In this document: positions 17,401 to 24,066 of the stretch, piece by piece
Numbering within the stretch: the stretch's first letter is position 1
How the letters are laid out: each line of letters begins with the position of its first letter
Origin: Paraburkholderia kururiensis
GTDB taxonomy: Bacteria > Pseudomonadota > Gammaproteobacteria > Burkholderiales > Burkholderiaceae
Direction: 5' to 3'
Assembly (NCBI RefSeq): GCF_034424375.1
Contig: NZ_CP139965.1
Location: 5,456,001-5,520,000 of the forward strand
Length of the DNA stretch: 64,000 nt
Translations under genes and position numbers: made by a program
Notes under the pieces: generated by a model
What the model saw: the letters and a program-made list of their open reading frames with translations, nothing else
Told to the model about the DNA's origin: nothing
Databases searched by the model: none

Positions 17401-19898
17401 TGAGCGGCGCGGCCGGCAATGCGGTGGCGGCGATCAACCAGGCGACGGGTCCGCACCGTTCGAGCGATTCGCGGCTCGCCGCGCTGGGCGACGCGCAGGC
17501 CGCGCTGGCCGCCTATAACGCCTATAACGTCGCGAGCGCTGTGGGCGCTGGAAAGGCCACCGGCCAACCGCTGATCAAGGCGACCGTGAGTATTGGCGGA
17601 GGTTCGAGCCATAGCGACTCGCAGAGCAGTTCGGTGGCCAACGACGGCAGCACGTTGCATGCGGGCGGTAATGTGAACCTGATTGCCACGGGCAGCGGCA
17701 CGAAGGACGCGGCAGGCTTCGCGACAGACGGCGACATCAACGCGCGCGGCACGCAGATCTCCGGGCAGAACGTGACGCTGGATGCAGCGCGCGACGTCAA
17801 CCTGCAGAGCGCCGTGGATACGAGCCAGCAGTCCAGTCACAACAGCAGCAGCGGCGGCAGTATCGGCGTGGGGCTAGGTCTCGGCGGGCAGCAGAACGGT
17901 TTCACGCTGGAACTGGCGGCGAACACGTCGCACGGCGAGGCCAACGGACAGAGCGCGACGAACCGCGACACTCAGATCAGCGCCAGCAACACTTTGTCGA
18001 TCACGAGCGGTCGCGATACGAATCTGCGCGGAGCCGAAGTGGCCGGCGATACCGTGGCGGCGAGCGTGGGCCGTGACCTGAACATCCAGAGCCCGCAGGA
18101 CAAGAGCACTTACGACAGCAAGCAGTCGAGCGGTGGATTCCAGGCGAGCATCTGTATTCCGCCGTTCTGCTGGGGCCAGACAGTGAGCGGCAGCGTGAGT
18201 GTCAGCCAGCAGGACATCAAGTCGGACTTCCAGTCGGTAAACCAGCAAAGCGGCATCTACGCGGGCAACGGCGGTTTCAACGTCAACGTCGGCAACCATA
18301 CGCAGCTGGACGGTGGGGTGATCGCGAGCACTGCGAGTGCCGACAAGAACAGCCTTTCGACGCAGAGCTTCGGCTACACGAATCTGGACAACCACGCGAG
18401 CTATTCGGGCGACACGATCGGCTTCAGTGCAAGCGGCGGCACGGGCTGGAGCGCGAAGGACGGGGCCACCGTCAAAACGCCGGTGACGCAGGTCGCATCA
18501 CACTTGCCGGGCCCGCAGAACTCCCAGGGGCTTGGCCCGAGCGGCTTCTCCGTAGCAGGCACGGGCAGTGATGCATCGGGCACGACGTACGCGGCGGTGA
18601 GCGCGGGAACGATTACCGTGCGCGGCGATGCGGGCACGGGCCATGACAGCACGGCTGGCCTGAGCCGCGATACGGCCAATGCCAACGGTGCCGTGCAGAA
18701 TACATTCGACGCGCAGAAGGTGCAGAACGATATCGCGGTCCAGCAGGGCGTGGGCCAGGTCGGGATGCAGGTGGTGGGGGATATTGCCGGCGCGTTGTAC
18801 GACCGAGCGAAAGCTGCACGGGATAACGCGATAAAGGCTCAGGCCGCCGCCGAGGCAGCCAACGATACGGCAGGAGTGGCACAGGCGCAGGCTGACAAAA
18901 CGGCGGCCGAGCAGCAAATGGCACTGTGGGCCAACGACGGGTCTGCTCGGGTTGGCGCGCATGCCATCGTGGCGGGCCTCGGGGCTGCGCTGGGTGGAGG
19001 CAACGTGGCCGGCGCCATGGGCGGCACGATCGCCGGCGACATTGCCAGCAACGCCACAAGCCATACGTTCGACGACTCGCTGGGCGGAAAGCTGCTGTCA
19101 AACGCCATCGCGGGACTTGCCGGCGCGGCGGCAGGCGGCGCGCTTGGCGGTTCGGCGGGGGCGATGAGTGGTGCGGGTGGGGCGTTGAGTGCGGATCTTT
19201 ACAATCGGCAGTTGCATCCGGATGAACGGCAGTGGGCGAAGGACAATGTGAAGGCATTCGAAAAGTATTACCAGGACCAAACCGGGCAATCTCTCACGGA
19301 TGCAGAAGCACAAAATATGCTGCTGGCAGCTGGCTACCAGAGAACCGATAAGTTGGCGGGTAGTGGCCCTGTAGCGAATCAAACTGCTTCGAACTATCTC
19401 ACGCAGTTTGCGCCGAGTAATCTCTTCTCGGCTACATTAGAGGAGTATGCGAATCCTGGAATATTGACTGGACCGATGACGCCTGAGCGAGCGGCTTTGG
19501 GAGGAATAGGGTTTGGCACAGTGACGGTGCAATTTGGTTTAAATGCAAGCGGTCATCTATTTAGCGTAGGTGGCGGTGGTGAAGTGGGCGCAGCAATTAG
19601 CTTGGGAGATCATCCGAACCTTTGCGTATACGGCCAGGCTTGCGGAAATTACGGCCTTGGGATGTATGCGGGAGCAGGTGGGGCGGTAACCATTTCGCAG
19701 GGCGGAGCCACCACAGGAATTTCGGGCAGCAAGGGGGGCTTTATTTCTGGAGGAGATGGGATAGCCGGTGATACCACGATTACGAGAGACCCGTCGGGCA
19801 ATGTTTCAGGAGGAAAAGGGGTCTTCGGTGTCGGTATCGGTGGTGCTGCTGGCGTCACGCAATGTAAGCAAGCCTCCGCTTGTATATCGGGGAATTAA
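8475..19898 (+). CDS. cdiA: CdiA: giant contact-dependent inhibition effector (filamentous haemagglutinin family)
   Basis: A 3807-residue surface-displayed toxin-delivery filament. The start at 8475 is fixed by its ATGA overlap with the cdiB stop and by the extended signal peptide region MNTNIYRVIFNAARGLW; cleavage is likely after VDA near residue 75. A TPS secretion domain follows, with NPNL and ANPAGIYCNGCGF motifs, then thousands of residues of Gly/Asn/Thr/Ser-rich beta-helical haemagglutinin repeats, including three long near-identical repeats (10.5-12.6 kb). Near the C-terminus an alanine/glycine-rich pretoxin region leads to the delimiter DLYN (residues 3574-3577), equivalent to the (Q/E)LYN boundary of Burkholderia CdiA. 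The 230-residue tip after it has a charged helical entry part, then a Gly-rich, probably beta-rich domain with four cysteines and no toxin motif I recognise. The stop abuts the immunity gene ATG. Confidence 0.93.
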   Translation: MNTNIYRVIFNAARGLWTVVQETATGFGKGRSAGTTRRATLAAARCDFIDMLSMRHMAFAALCVLGMQPVWVDAQVVAAPGAAGTKTAVGVTANGLPIVQIATPNGAGVSNNTYTQYNVGSSGLILNNSANNVLTQQAGYVAGNPNLASGSARVIVNQVVGGNASQLLGYTEVAGQRAEVVIANPAGIYCNGCGFINTSRGILTTGTPVFGGTGSLDAFHVTGGQIQVGAAGLNGSNVDQVDLIARSVAINGKVWAGQSLNVVAGNNDVRHDDLSAQWLGPDGNSPGVAIDVAQLGGMYAGKIRLVGTEAGVGVNSAGTIASQSGDVQLNSQGKVTLSGTTSASGNVAISAAGDVSNSGSVYATQNTTLNSQGQVTNSGTVAALGNTTVTAAGVNSGGALGAGVDANGNVTGSGSLTVTGTGVVAATGQQMSGGNLTLSGSSLNMGGAQTLTRGNASLIATGAGGDTGNIVHTGGSLQASGSLTVNAAGTFSNDQGQTGAAQLGVTAGAISNRGGTLSQTGAADTTLVATGTLDNTGGTITTNAQNATLRSGSFTNANGQISQAGNGTLNVQTGALDNSRGSIATNGRASVTAASLANGAGSITSAQSLNVASNGDIDNTAGRLEASGAVDVSAANVQNAGGRIVSQNGDGLTLTASGQITNASGTTAQGVTGGVIGGNGNATIRAASLTNSGTVTAAQTLGVTTSGTLDNSSGTLNGATLSANAASLKNAGWAISGNTVSLSAPQFDNSSGQITANQLNLSATHFANAHGVLTQLGTGAMDFDVSGALDNSNGGVIQTNSTDLTLAPATLDNNGGTITHAGTGTLTVDAASGAGGVTNVGGTVTTNGRAALSAGSIDNTRGTISAQTGLAAAVAGALDNTHGQIVSNTDMNLVSGGALTNASGTIAATGDGSVQAASVTNSGSITAGRTLSTTATNTLDNSGGTMSAQTVTARAASFRNASGVVSGNTLSFVVPQLDNSGGRITANQLDLAATNLTNAQGSLTQLGSGVMGMSVSGTLDNSNGGVIQSNSADLTLAPATLDNDGGTITHAGSGTLTIDAANGAGAVTNVGGTIVSNGRTALSAGSVNNTGGAIGGHSGLVATVTGAVDNTRGHLASNADLDVSSGGALTDSGGTMSATGNSSVQAASLTNGGTITAGQNLDATVAGALDNSGGTMSAQSVTAHAASLRNAGGTVSANTVSLTVPQLDNSSGRIVANQLGITATNLTNGHGSLTQLGASAMGLDVSGTIDNSNGGVIQTNSTDLTLVPAALNNNGGTITHAGTGTLTIAPGSGAGSVSNVGGHIATNGQATISVRSLDNTGGTLASQGLMSAVVQTVLNNTGGRLSSGTGLTASSGGALVNAGGVIGAGGAAAGSTLSLTASSINNAGGAITNVGTGATTVNGGSQIANSNAGGAAGMGAISGSGNVTLTAASISNTQGGQLSGANLQINAGNLDNSGGRIGNVASSTGDVGITTGGNLNNASGQIGASRNLSVAASSLVGGGAYSAVNDLTLNLQGNFTTAPGYGFSAGHNLTFTLPGTFSNGGSLVAVNGLVVNAADIQNTGTMAAGGLLATHSNTLTNTGTIVGGSVSLNATQALQNLGTSALIGATDSAGLLELLSADIENRDDTTATDAPAMTAIYGLGRVVLAGGKDGNGNYFNAGLVHNQSGLIQSGGDMQIAASQVTNTRRAMSTSGFTSSVDPALLQSLGISLSGCTATDMAACGPGNPQVMGSKGSPTMIGGVPTDPPHGGQWNSTYQYTTYTGVAVANTVTSVSPGSQIIAGGNLNASSVGTFQNYWSQVAAAGNIAMPATLDQNSWQGQTAPQVQVTYSGEYHYDNYDNSEHNWQLPFGDAPFVGSRPGGYTQAAPADVRTYALPAYESSFTAGGTLSGTGVTINNTAGNASVTPLGLLPGQSVSGAGAGSVSGTIAAGSTGGRVGAGSVNGTVSTGGGARAVTGAVQGGHISNSGLANFNNPIIAGATAVTVLNNITLPKGGLFSVDAAPNAPYLVETNPAFTSQQQWLSSDYYFQQMGMNPGQIQLRLGDGFYEQKLVQDQIMSMTGKSVLTNYANTQDEFKSLMTSGAELAKSLNLAPGTGLSPDQVSQLTSNVVIMQNQIVDGHEVLVPVVYLAKASQENMGNGPVIAATDIDLQNATTVTNSGTIKAANSFAISAQSIDSSFGTLQSGGNMSLVTAGDVNLTSATVNAGSLALQAGGNLVLDTKVNTLDQVSSTGATRVTATLGPLASINVAGNATIITGGNFEQNAGSLNVGGALGMNIGGNWNLGSVQTGEHKVVERANGVSDTDMNQSVGSAVKVGGLSAIAVGGDLTATGANIKLDGGGTIAAAGNVTLQAATATSTVNSNSSGSDHHGSYAETLHTSDDAVTATTLTSGQSLAIVSGKDINVTASTVSLDKGNATLIAVGSVNVGTATETHVSDSHETHSHSGVASHTSAVNQVDQTSTSADGSTISADGVSIVSGKDINVTGSSIVGTHDVGLAAKGNVNIVAATDTYQDSEFHDVKHSGFSGTGGIGISYGSSEQKDQYSANSVTQSQSRSTVGSVEGNVAISAGKDVHIGGSDIVAGKAAADTTGATGNIAIQAQNITIDPSQDTANEHDHQEAHSSGISVAVTGTPLDTVRNLSSAGSSGTAFSRAQGIGNEIGASAADTPSVTLSYGRSSSSSTTDSSSLTSMGSTIRGGGNVTLVATGAAADLGDGAMMRRGPSAPLVGGDITLTGSTISAGGTTTLDANRNVTLQASTNQYAQTSQSSSSSSSFQLASPSPGDLSRWISGGPNSGGVSPSPYNAGRSASDNNGTSTQQAASTVTGNSVVVKSHTGDINVVGSGISGTQGVDLIASEGAINVLAGLDTSTNHQESSSHQFGSLGSNGTGTGFSVGVANSHTVQDNASQTQSTMRSQIVSGNGNVTLDAKQDVTVAGSDLGAGKDLTLIGRNLNLDPGTDAMQSSMSQDSSQFGVSLALSGAAGNAVAAINQATGPHRSSDSRLAALGDAQAALAAYNAYNVASAVGAGKATGQPLIKATVSIGGGSSHSDSQSSSVANDGSTLHAGGNVNLIATGSGTKDAAGFATDGDINARGTQISGQNVTLDAARDVNLQSAVDTSQQSSHNSSSGGSIGVGLGLGGQQNGFTLELAANTSHGEANGQSATNRDTQISASNTLSITSGRDTNLRGAEVAGDTVAASVGRDLNIQSPQDKSTYDSKQSSGGFQASICIPPFCWGQTVSGSVSVSQQDIKSDFQSVNQQSGIYAGNGGFNVNVGNHTQLDGGVIASTASADKNSLSTQSFGYTNLDNHASYSGDTIGFSASGGTGWSAKDGATVKTPVTQVASHLPGPQNSQGLGPSGFSVAGTGSDASGTTYAAVSAGTITVRGDAGTGHDSTAGLSRDTANANGAVQNTFDAQKVQNDIAVQQGVGQVGMQVVGDIAGALYDRAKAARDNAIKAQAAAEAANDTAGVAQAQADKTAAEQQMALWANDGSARVGAHAIVAGLGAALGGGNVAGAMGGTIAGDIASNATSHTFDDSLGGKLLSNAIAGLAGAAAGGALGGSAGAMSGAGGALSADLYNRQLHPDERQWAKDNVKAFEKYYQDQTGQSLTDAEAQNMLLAAGYQRTDKLAGSGPVANQTASNYLTQFAPSNLFSATLEEYANPGILTGPMTPERAALGGIGFGTVTVQFGLNASGHLFSVGGGGEVGAAISLGDHPNLCVYGQACGNYGLGMYAGAGGAVTISQGGATTGISGSKGGFISGGDGIAGDTTITRDPSGNVSGGKGVFGVGIGGAAGVTQCKQASACISGN
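10530..12590 (+). repeat. Three tandem ~690-bp repeats inside cdiA
   Basis: Corresponding segments recur at 688-690 base spacing. The phrase ACGAACAGCGGCAC (or close variants) appears at about 10544, 11232 and 11922. The block GACAATTCGAACGGCGGCGT appears near 10850, 11533 and 12224, followed each time by the same CGGACCTCACGCT stretch. Each copy encodes about 230 residues. The high DNA-level similarity points to recent amplification or gene conversion. Confidence 0.8.
19194..19271 (+). repeat. LYN boundary copy 1 (functional cdiA tip junction)
   Basis: Encodes DLYNRQLHPDERQWAKDN and marks where the variable toxin tip begins. Near-identical DNA recurs at 20195 and 23461, giving the homology through which toxin tips can be exchanged. 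Confidence 0.8.
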
Positions 19899-20180
19899 AT
19901 GATTTTCAGAATATTGTCACTTCCGGTCGCGCTGTTGTTTTTTGCTGCGTTTTTTTTGGTTAGGCGTTACTGCGGGGATGAGAGATTCAAACCGCTCCGG
20001 ATCGCCTCTTATGGATTTGTTTTTGCTGGCGTTGGCTTGATTTTTGGGGCAATGGGGTGGATGGACTTGGGAATATTTTCAGTTGCCATTGGTATCTGCA
20101 ATTTTTTCGTTGGAGTGCTCGTTCATATGGGGTCGGTTGCCAGAAAGCGTTTGCCTCCGCCGCGAGACTGGGACGAGTGA
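19899..20180 (+). CDS. Putative CdiI immunity protein, three-helix membrane protein
   Basis: A 93-residue protein whose ATG directly follows the cdiA stop (TAAATG), the position of the cognate immunity gene. Three hydrophobic segments are visible: about residues 5-21 (LSLPVALLFFAAFFLV), 35-54 (ASYGFVFAGVGLIFGAMGW) and 57-78 (GIFSVAIGICNFFVGVLV). A basic, proline-containing cytoplasmic tail follows. Its base composition is much lower in GC than the flanking backbone, as is usual for exchangeable immunity genes. An inner-membrane immunity protein would suit a toxin that acts at or crosses the membrane. No immunity family is recognised. Confidence 0.65.
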   Translation: MIFRILSLPVALLFFAAFFLVRRYCGDERFKPLRIASYGFVFAGVGLIFGAMGWMDLGIFSVAIGICNFFVGVLVHMGSVARKRLPPPRDWDE

Positions 20181-20194
20181 GAGGAATCAACCCC

Positions 20195-20236
20195 AATCTT
20201 TACAACCGGCAATTGCATCCGGATGAGCGTGCGCTA
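20195..20236 (+). repeat. LYN boundary copy 2 (orphan tip)
   Basis: Encodes NLYNRQLHPDER with DNA nearly identical to the functional cdiA junction (CTTTACAAxCGGCAxTTGCA), 15 bases after the cdiI stop. Confidence 0.8.
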
Positions 20237-20783
20237 ATCAAAAAGTTGGCGCAGCAGAAGGCCGAGCAGACCTGCAATGGCGATGCTGCCTGCATCTCGA
20301 CATCGACCACCGCTTGGTCTGATTTGCTTGAGCGCGTAGCCGAAGGCCAAGTCGACGACGTGGCCAATGCCAAGAACATGGCGTATCTTCAGAACATTTT
20401 GCAGACGGCGGCTATGCCGAATAGCGAGGGTGCGCTCGGCGGTGTTGACACATATTTGAAGAACTTGCAGACCGCGCAAGATATGCTGGCGCCGTACATG
20501 GGCAAACCGATTATGGTCGGGGGCAGCCCGATCATGGCCGATGGAGGCGTGGAGACATATTTCAGTGCGACGCCGGCGCAGTGCGCGGATCAGTACACCA
20601 ACTACATTCTGGGCACGCAGGCTCCCGGGCCTGTCGTGCCGAGAATGGACCTGCGCGATCAAAACCGCCTTGGTTACCTTGCTACCTGCAACGGTTCCGC
20701 TCAGCCCGATTACACCTTGGAGCAAATGCTGCTAGGTGGCGCGGTGACCAACAAAGTGATTGGCACTGTCGGGCGCGCTCTAG

Positions 20784-22118
20784 CAGGCTGTTGAAATACA
20801 TCTCACTGACGCAAGGGATGTCTTTCTAAAAAACCATCGCGTCGGTTTGGTTCGTGTCGATTTGATAGCGAGCGCCCTTAATTCAGGTGGAACCAATGCC
20901 GTCTCCTCGCCGATTTGCACTTCTACTCCGTTCTGTTCGCGAGCGTACGCATGCGTGTGAGGTTGTAGGCCGCCTGTGTCAGCAAGAACAACTGCTCGAC
21001 CCGCTCGCGGCCGCGATACATCGCCTGACGAATCCGGCCGACTGTCTTACCCCAGCCGAAGACCTGCTCGATGCATTTGCGCTTGCGCTGGCTGATGGCG
21101 TAGCCAGCCCAGCGTGTCGTCCGAGCGTCAATCGCCGAGCCACCCGCGCGGCCGTCGTTTTGCGCCACGTGCGGCGTCACACGATTGGCGCGGCAACTCG
21201 CCACGAAGCCCGCCGTGTCGTAATTCCTGTCCGCCCCCACAGTAATGGGGGCGCTGGCAACTTGCGCCGCGTCCGCGAGCATTTGAGCCGCAGCGTCGCG
21301 TTCGGCCGTACCGCTGGCCTGCGTCACTTGCGCGTTCACCACCAGACCATGCCGGTTATCCGTCAGCAGGTGCCCGATGTAGCAAAGCAGCGCACCAGTG
21401 CGCCGGCTCTTGCGAAACAGCTTCGCCTGGCTGTCCGTGCTCGATTCGTGGGTCTCGTTGCTACGCTTCTCACCGTGCCAGTTCTCGCGCTCACGCGCAC
21501 CGCCATCAGGCGGCGCATCGTCATCCGACTTGTTCTTGCTCACGAAGCTCTTGTGCCCGGCCCACGCCTGAATCAGCGTGCCGTCCACGCTGAAATGCTC
21601 GCCCGACAGATAACCGCGCGCATGCGCCGACTCAACCGTCTCGTTGAACAGTTCAACGATGACGTCGTGCTCGAGCAGCCGGTCACGGTTCTTGCTGAAG
21701 GTCGAGTGGTCCCACACCGCATCGTCCATCGAAAGGCCGACGAACCAGCGAAACAGCATGTTGTAGGAGATTTGCTCCATCAGCATGCGTTCGCTTCGAA
21801 TCGAATACAGCACCTGCAACAGCAACGCGCGAATCAATTTCTCCGGGGCGATGCTCGGGCGGCCACCCTTCGCGTCGCTCTCGTACATCCGAGCGAACAC
21901 CGGGTCCATGCGCTTGAGTGCGTCGTTCAGCCAAATGCGAATCGGGCGCAGCGGGTGATTGGCCGGCACGAAGTCATCCAGCCTTGCCATCGTAAACATC
22001 GTCTCGGTGTAGCCGTCCGCTCCGCGCATCGCTTCGGTCTCAGTGTTGTCCGCTTCCTTGTTTCAACGTTTACCGCTCCCGGTCCGATGACCATGGCGGA
22101 AGCTATTTCAACAGCCTG
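20784..22118 (-). mobile_element. IS5/IS1182-type insertion sequence, 1335 bp, intact
   Basis: Perfect 15-bp terminal inverted repeats, CAGGCTGTTGAAATA at 20784-20798 and TATTTCAACAGCCTG at 22104-22118, bound a single transposase gene. A 4-bp target duplication CTAG flanks it (20780-20783 and 22119-22122), as expected for this group. Perfect ends, a clean target duplication and an intact transposase suggest recent insertion. It interrupts the orphan CDI toxin tip. Confidence 0.92.
20923..22029 (-). CDS. IS5/IS1182 family transposase (DDE)
   Basis: A 368-residue DDE transposase that cuts and joins the element's ends. An N-terminal DUF772-like domain (ANHPLRPIRIWLNDALKRMD ... MEQISYNMLFRWFVGL) precedes the catalytic domain. 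The catalytic acids are probably D149 (FSVDGTLIQAW), D267 (GADRNYDT) and E321 (KCIEQVFGWGKT). Full length, with no frameshift, so the element is probably active. It is antisense to the interrupted toxin gene. Confidence 0.92.
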   Translation of the reverse strand: MRGADGYTETMFTMARLDDFVPANHPLRPIRIWLNDALKRMDPVFARMYESDAKGGRPSIAPEKLIRALLLQVLYSIRSERMLMEQISYNMLFRWFVGLSMDDAVWDHSTFSKNRDRLLEHDVIVELFNETVESAHARGYLSGEHFSVDGTLIQAWAGHKSFVSKNKSDDDAPPDGGARERENWHGEKRSNETHESSTDSQAKLFRKSRRTGALLCYIGHLLTDNRHGLVVNAQVTQASGTAERDAAAQMLADAAQVASAPITVGADRNYDTAGFVASCRANRVTPHVAQNDGRAGGSAIDARTTRWAGYAISQRKRKCIEQVFGWGKTVGRIRQAMYRGRERVEQLFLLTQAAYNLTRMRTLANRTE

Positions 22119-22646
22119 CTAGGGGCACTTGACGCGACCCTCGCGGGCGAGGTGGTTGCCTCTCCGGGAGGTTTCATTGCAACCGGCCAAGTGACGAACC
22201 AGGGTATGACATTGCCGCTATCGGCTGCGGATCGCGCAATGCTTTCTCAGATCGACAACTTGCCGAATACGACCTTGCAGGGTGACGCGCGCGAATTTGT
22301 CGTAAACAACTTTTGCGCGCAACGGTTTCACACAGCTCGATGGAAAGTGTGGCGTCAATTGCTTTGACGGAGTGTATGTGAAAGGCGACATGGTCTATAT
22401 CAACGAGGTCAAGCCACTCAATGCGAACGGGTCAATCAAGCTGAATGGCCCTTCCGGATCCTTACCGACGCAGATGACAGATGATTGGGTGACCGGTGCA
22501 ATCGATCGTCTGCGGCAAACAGGTGATGCTGCTGCGATGCAAACCGCGGACATTATTCAAGCGGCAAAGGATAATGGGAAGCTTGTTAAGTTGGTTACCG
22601 GTGTTGATAGCCAAGGGGCAACTGTTGTCAAACTCGGAGGGGCAAA

Positions 22647-23462
22647 ATGATTGAACTAAGCCGCGATCAAAAGCTTCTCAATGTCCTTGGCGCAGAGGAA
22701 AAGGCAAGCCTTCGTCAAATCGAGTGGTTCGTGCATCGTCGAAAGACAGTCAGGTTAGGCAGCATTCTTTGCGGCCTCGCAGGGTACGCGCGAAACAGAG
22801 CTATTTATGCCTATTTCACTGAGCACGACCTCGAGAAGTGTAAGCAGAATTTCTATCTGGCGTCCAAGCTCATTCTCGCAAGCGTGGGGCAGGATGGAGG
22901 CGCTTCTTTCGAGGTGGGAAGAGATATTGAGATTGCACTGCTATCTGACTGCGAGGAGGTAGTCAAAGAAATTGCTCGTCTAGAAACGGCGGATTTGGTG
23001 AGCGAACGCAATAATCCATTGTATAGCCGTTTCCACGTCTACATGTTGCAAATGACAATCCGCGGCGAGGATCAAACGGTTCGTGCCATGATCGAGAAAA
23101 TTGCAGAGCACGGCCGAAAGCCACTGCGAACGGAGTGTGCCGAAGGCCGTGATTTCTTTTCGCTTTTACTCAAGGGTGATAAGGCAGGCCTGGAAGAGCT
23201 AATCGCGAAGCATGCATCTATCAAAGGAAGCGGCGATGTGGCGGAAGAGTTCATGGCTTACCGCGGTACCCTGGAGGCCAAGCTGTGCTGGTATCGGGGC
23301 ATCCCCGTTGAGATCGAGCATCCCCTGATTCCGATGGAACTACTGCCTATCCGTCCGCTGAGGCACTACGATAACGTTCACGACTTCCTTGAGCCAGGGT
23401 GGGTGCCGCCACCGCAGGGTTTCCTTGGCAAGCTGTCTCAATTGTTTGGCGGAAAGCCGTGA
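22647..23462 (+). CDS. Orphan immunity protein, Imm49-like
   Basis: A 271-residue, mostly helical, cytoplasmic protein. Its ATG overlaps the stop of the orphan nuclease tip (ATGA), the coupling expected of a toxin and its immunity gene. Size, helix content and the N-terminal WFVHRRKTVRLG stretch resemble the Imm49 family of polymorphic-toxin immunity proteins; the assignment is from memory and moderate. Although its toxin partner is broken, this gene is intact and would still protect the cell against neighbours deploying that toxin. Lower GC than the backbone, consistent with transfer. Confidence 0.6.
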   Translation: MIELSRDQKLLNVLGAEEKASLRQIEWFVHRRKTVRLGSILCGLAGYARNRAIYAYFTEHDLEKCKQNFYLASKLILASVGQDGGASFEVGRDIEIALLSDCEEVVKEIARLETADLVSERNNPLYSRFHVYMLQMTIRGEDQTVRAMIEKIAEHGRKPLRTECAEGRDFFSLLLKGDKAGLEELIAKHASIKGSGDVAEEFMAYRGTLEAKLCWYRGIPVEIEHPLIPMELLPIRPLRHYDNVHDFLEPGWVPPPQGFLGKLSQLFGGKP

Positions 23463-23547
23463 CCTTTACAAGCGGCAGTTGCACCCGAATGAGCGGCAGT
23501 GGGCGAAGGATCATGCGAAGGACTTCGCGAAGTTCAAGCGTGGGTGA
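23461..23547 (+). pseudogene. Remnant of a third CdiA tip (LYN boundary copy 3)
   Basis: Only 28 codons survive, encoding DLYKRQLHPNERQWAKDHAK and then DFAKFKRG before a stop. The first 20 residues match the functional cdiA junction closely (RQWAKD included), better than they match the second copy. No ribosome binding site or start precedes it. It overlaps the last bases of the Imm49-like gene. It marks the 5' end of a degenerated toxin module whose toxin part has been lost. Confidence 0.7.
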
Positions 23548-23607
23548 TGACGAGCCTATCGTCCGGTACGACATCTTTTGTTCCTAGTCAACCAGCACCG
23601 AAATGAA

Positions 23608-23910
23608 ATGAAGCAATCACGAATTGACCAACTCTTACGGAGCGGCAGTTGGAAGGGAGCTTGTGCCCGAGTAACTGGGGTAGTCCTCGTCTATCTCGGA
23701 CTTGTGTACCTTCCGGGTGCTATCGCTTGGGGCTCCAAACATTGGGGGCTAACGCCCATGTCTGTACGCCAAGTGGCAAGCCACGGCACGATCGTATCGA
23801 TTTACCGGATTGCATTCATCGTTGCGCTTTCAATTGAAGCCATCGGCTGGGGTGTGGTGGCTGTGAGGAAGTATCGCCGAGGCCGAAATCAAACTAAGAG
23901 GCACGTGTAG
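23608..23910 (+). CDS. Small membrane protein, possible orphan immunity protein
   Basis: A 100-residue protein with two hydrophobic segments (VTGVVLVYLGLVYLPGAIAWG and IVSIYRIAFIVALSIEAIGW) and a strongly basic C-terminal tail. It follows the third tip remnant, the position where an immunity gene would lie. Like the putative CdiI at 19899 it is small, membrane-bound and low in GC. No family is recognised. The ATG at 23608 has no strong ribosome binding site. Confidence 0.5.
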   Translation: MKQSRIDQLLRSGSWKGACARVTGVVLVYLGLVYLPGAIAWGSKHWGLTPMSVRQVASHGTIVSIYRIAFIVALSIEAIGWGVVAVRKYRRGRNQTKRHV

Positions 23911-24066
23911 ATTGATGGATCTGATGGCTCAGTGAAACCGCGAGCCCTCAGCCAAGACAAGCAGCAGGTCAGCTCCACCGATCCCTTGAGCAATGACGTG
24001 GCGACCTGTGTTCCCTAGCCACAAACCGTACATCGACGCCCGACAAGATAGCACCGTAATCACCCC

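Larger units (their letters stand above)
20183..22650 (+). pseudogene. Orphan CdiA toxin tip (PD-(D/E)XK-like nuclease), split by an IS and frameshifted
   Basis: A displaced cdiA 3' end. Reading from NLYNRQLHPDER (20195) gives an entry-domain-like stretch with paired cysteines and runs to GTVGRAL, where the IS enters at a CTAG. Removing the IS (20784-22118) restores the frame (GALDATLAGEVVASPGG...) to about 22310. A frameshift at a TTTT run then moves the sequence into another frame: NGFTQLDGKCGVNCFDG, then VYVKGDMVYINEVKPLN to a stop at 22650. The FDG...INEVK arrangement matches the Asp...Glu-x-Lys core of PD-(D/E)XK nuclease toxins; this is inference. It has no start or secretion signal of its own and would be active only after recombination onto cdiA and repair. 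Confidence 0.75.

Noticed and set aside
5936..23960. CDI region as a tRNA-associated integrated island
   Set aside because: No integrase gene and no second copy of the tRNA 3' end were found; the CDI locus may still have moved by other means.
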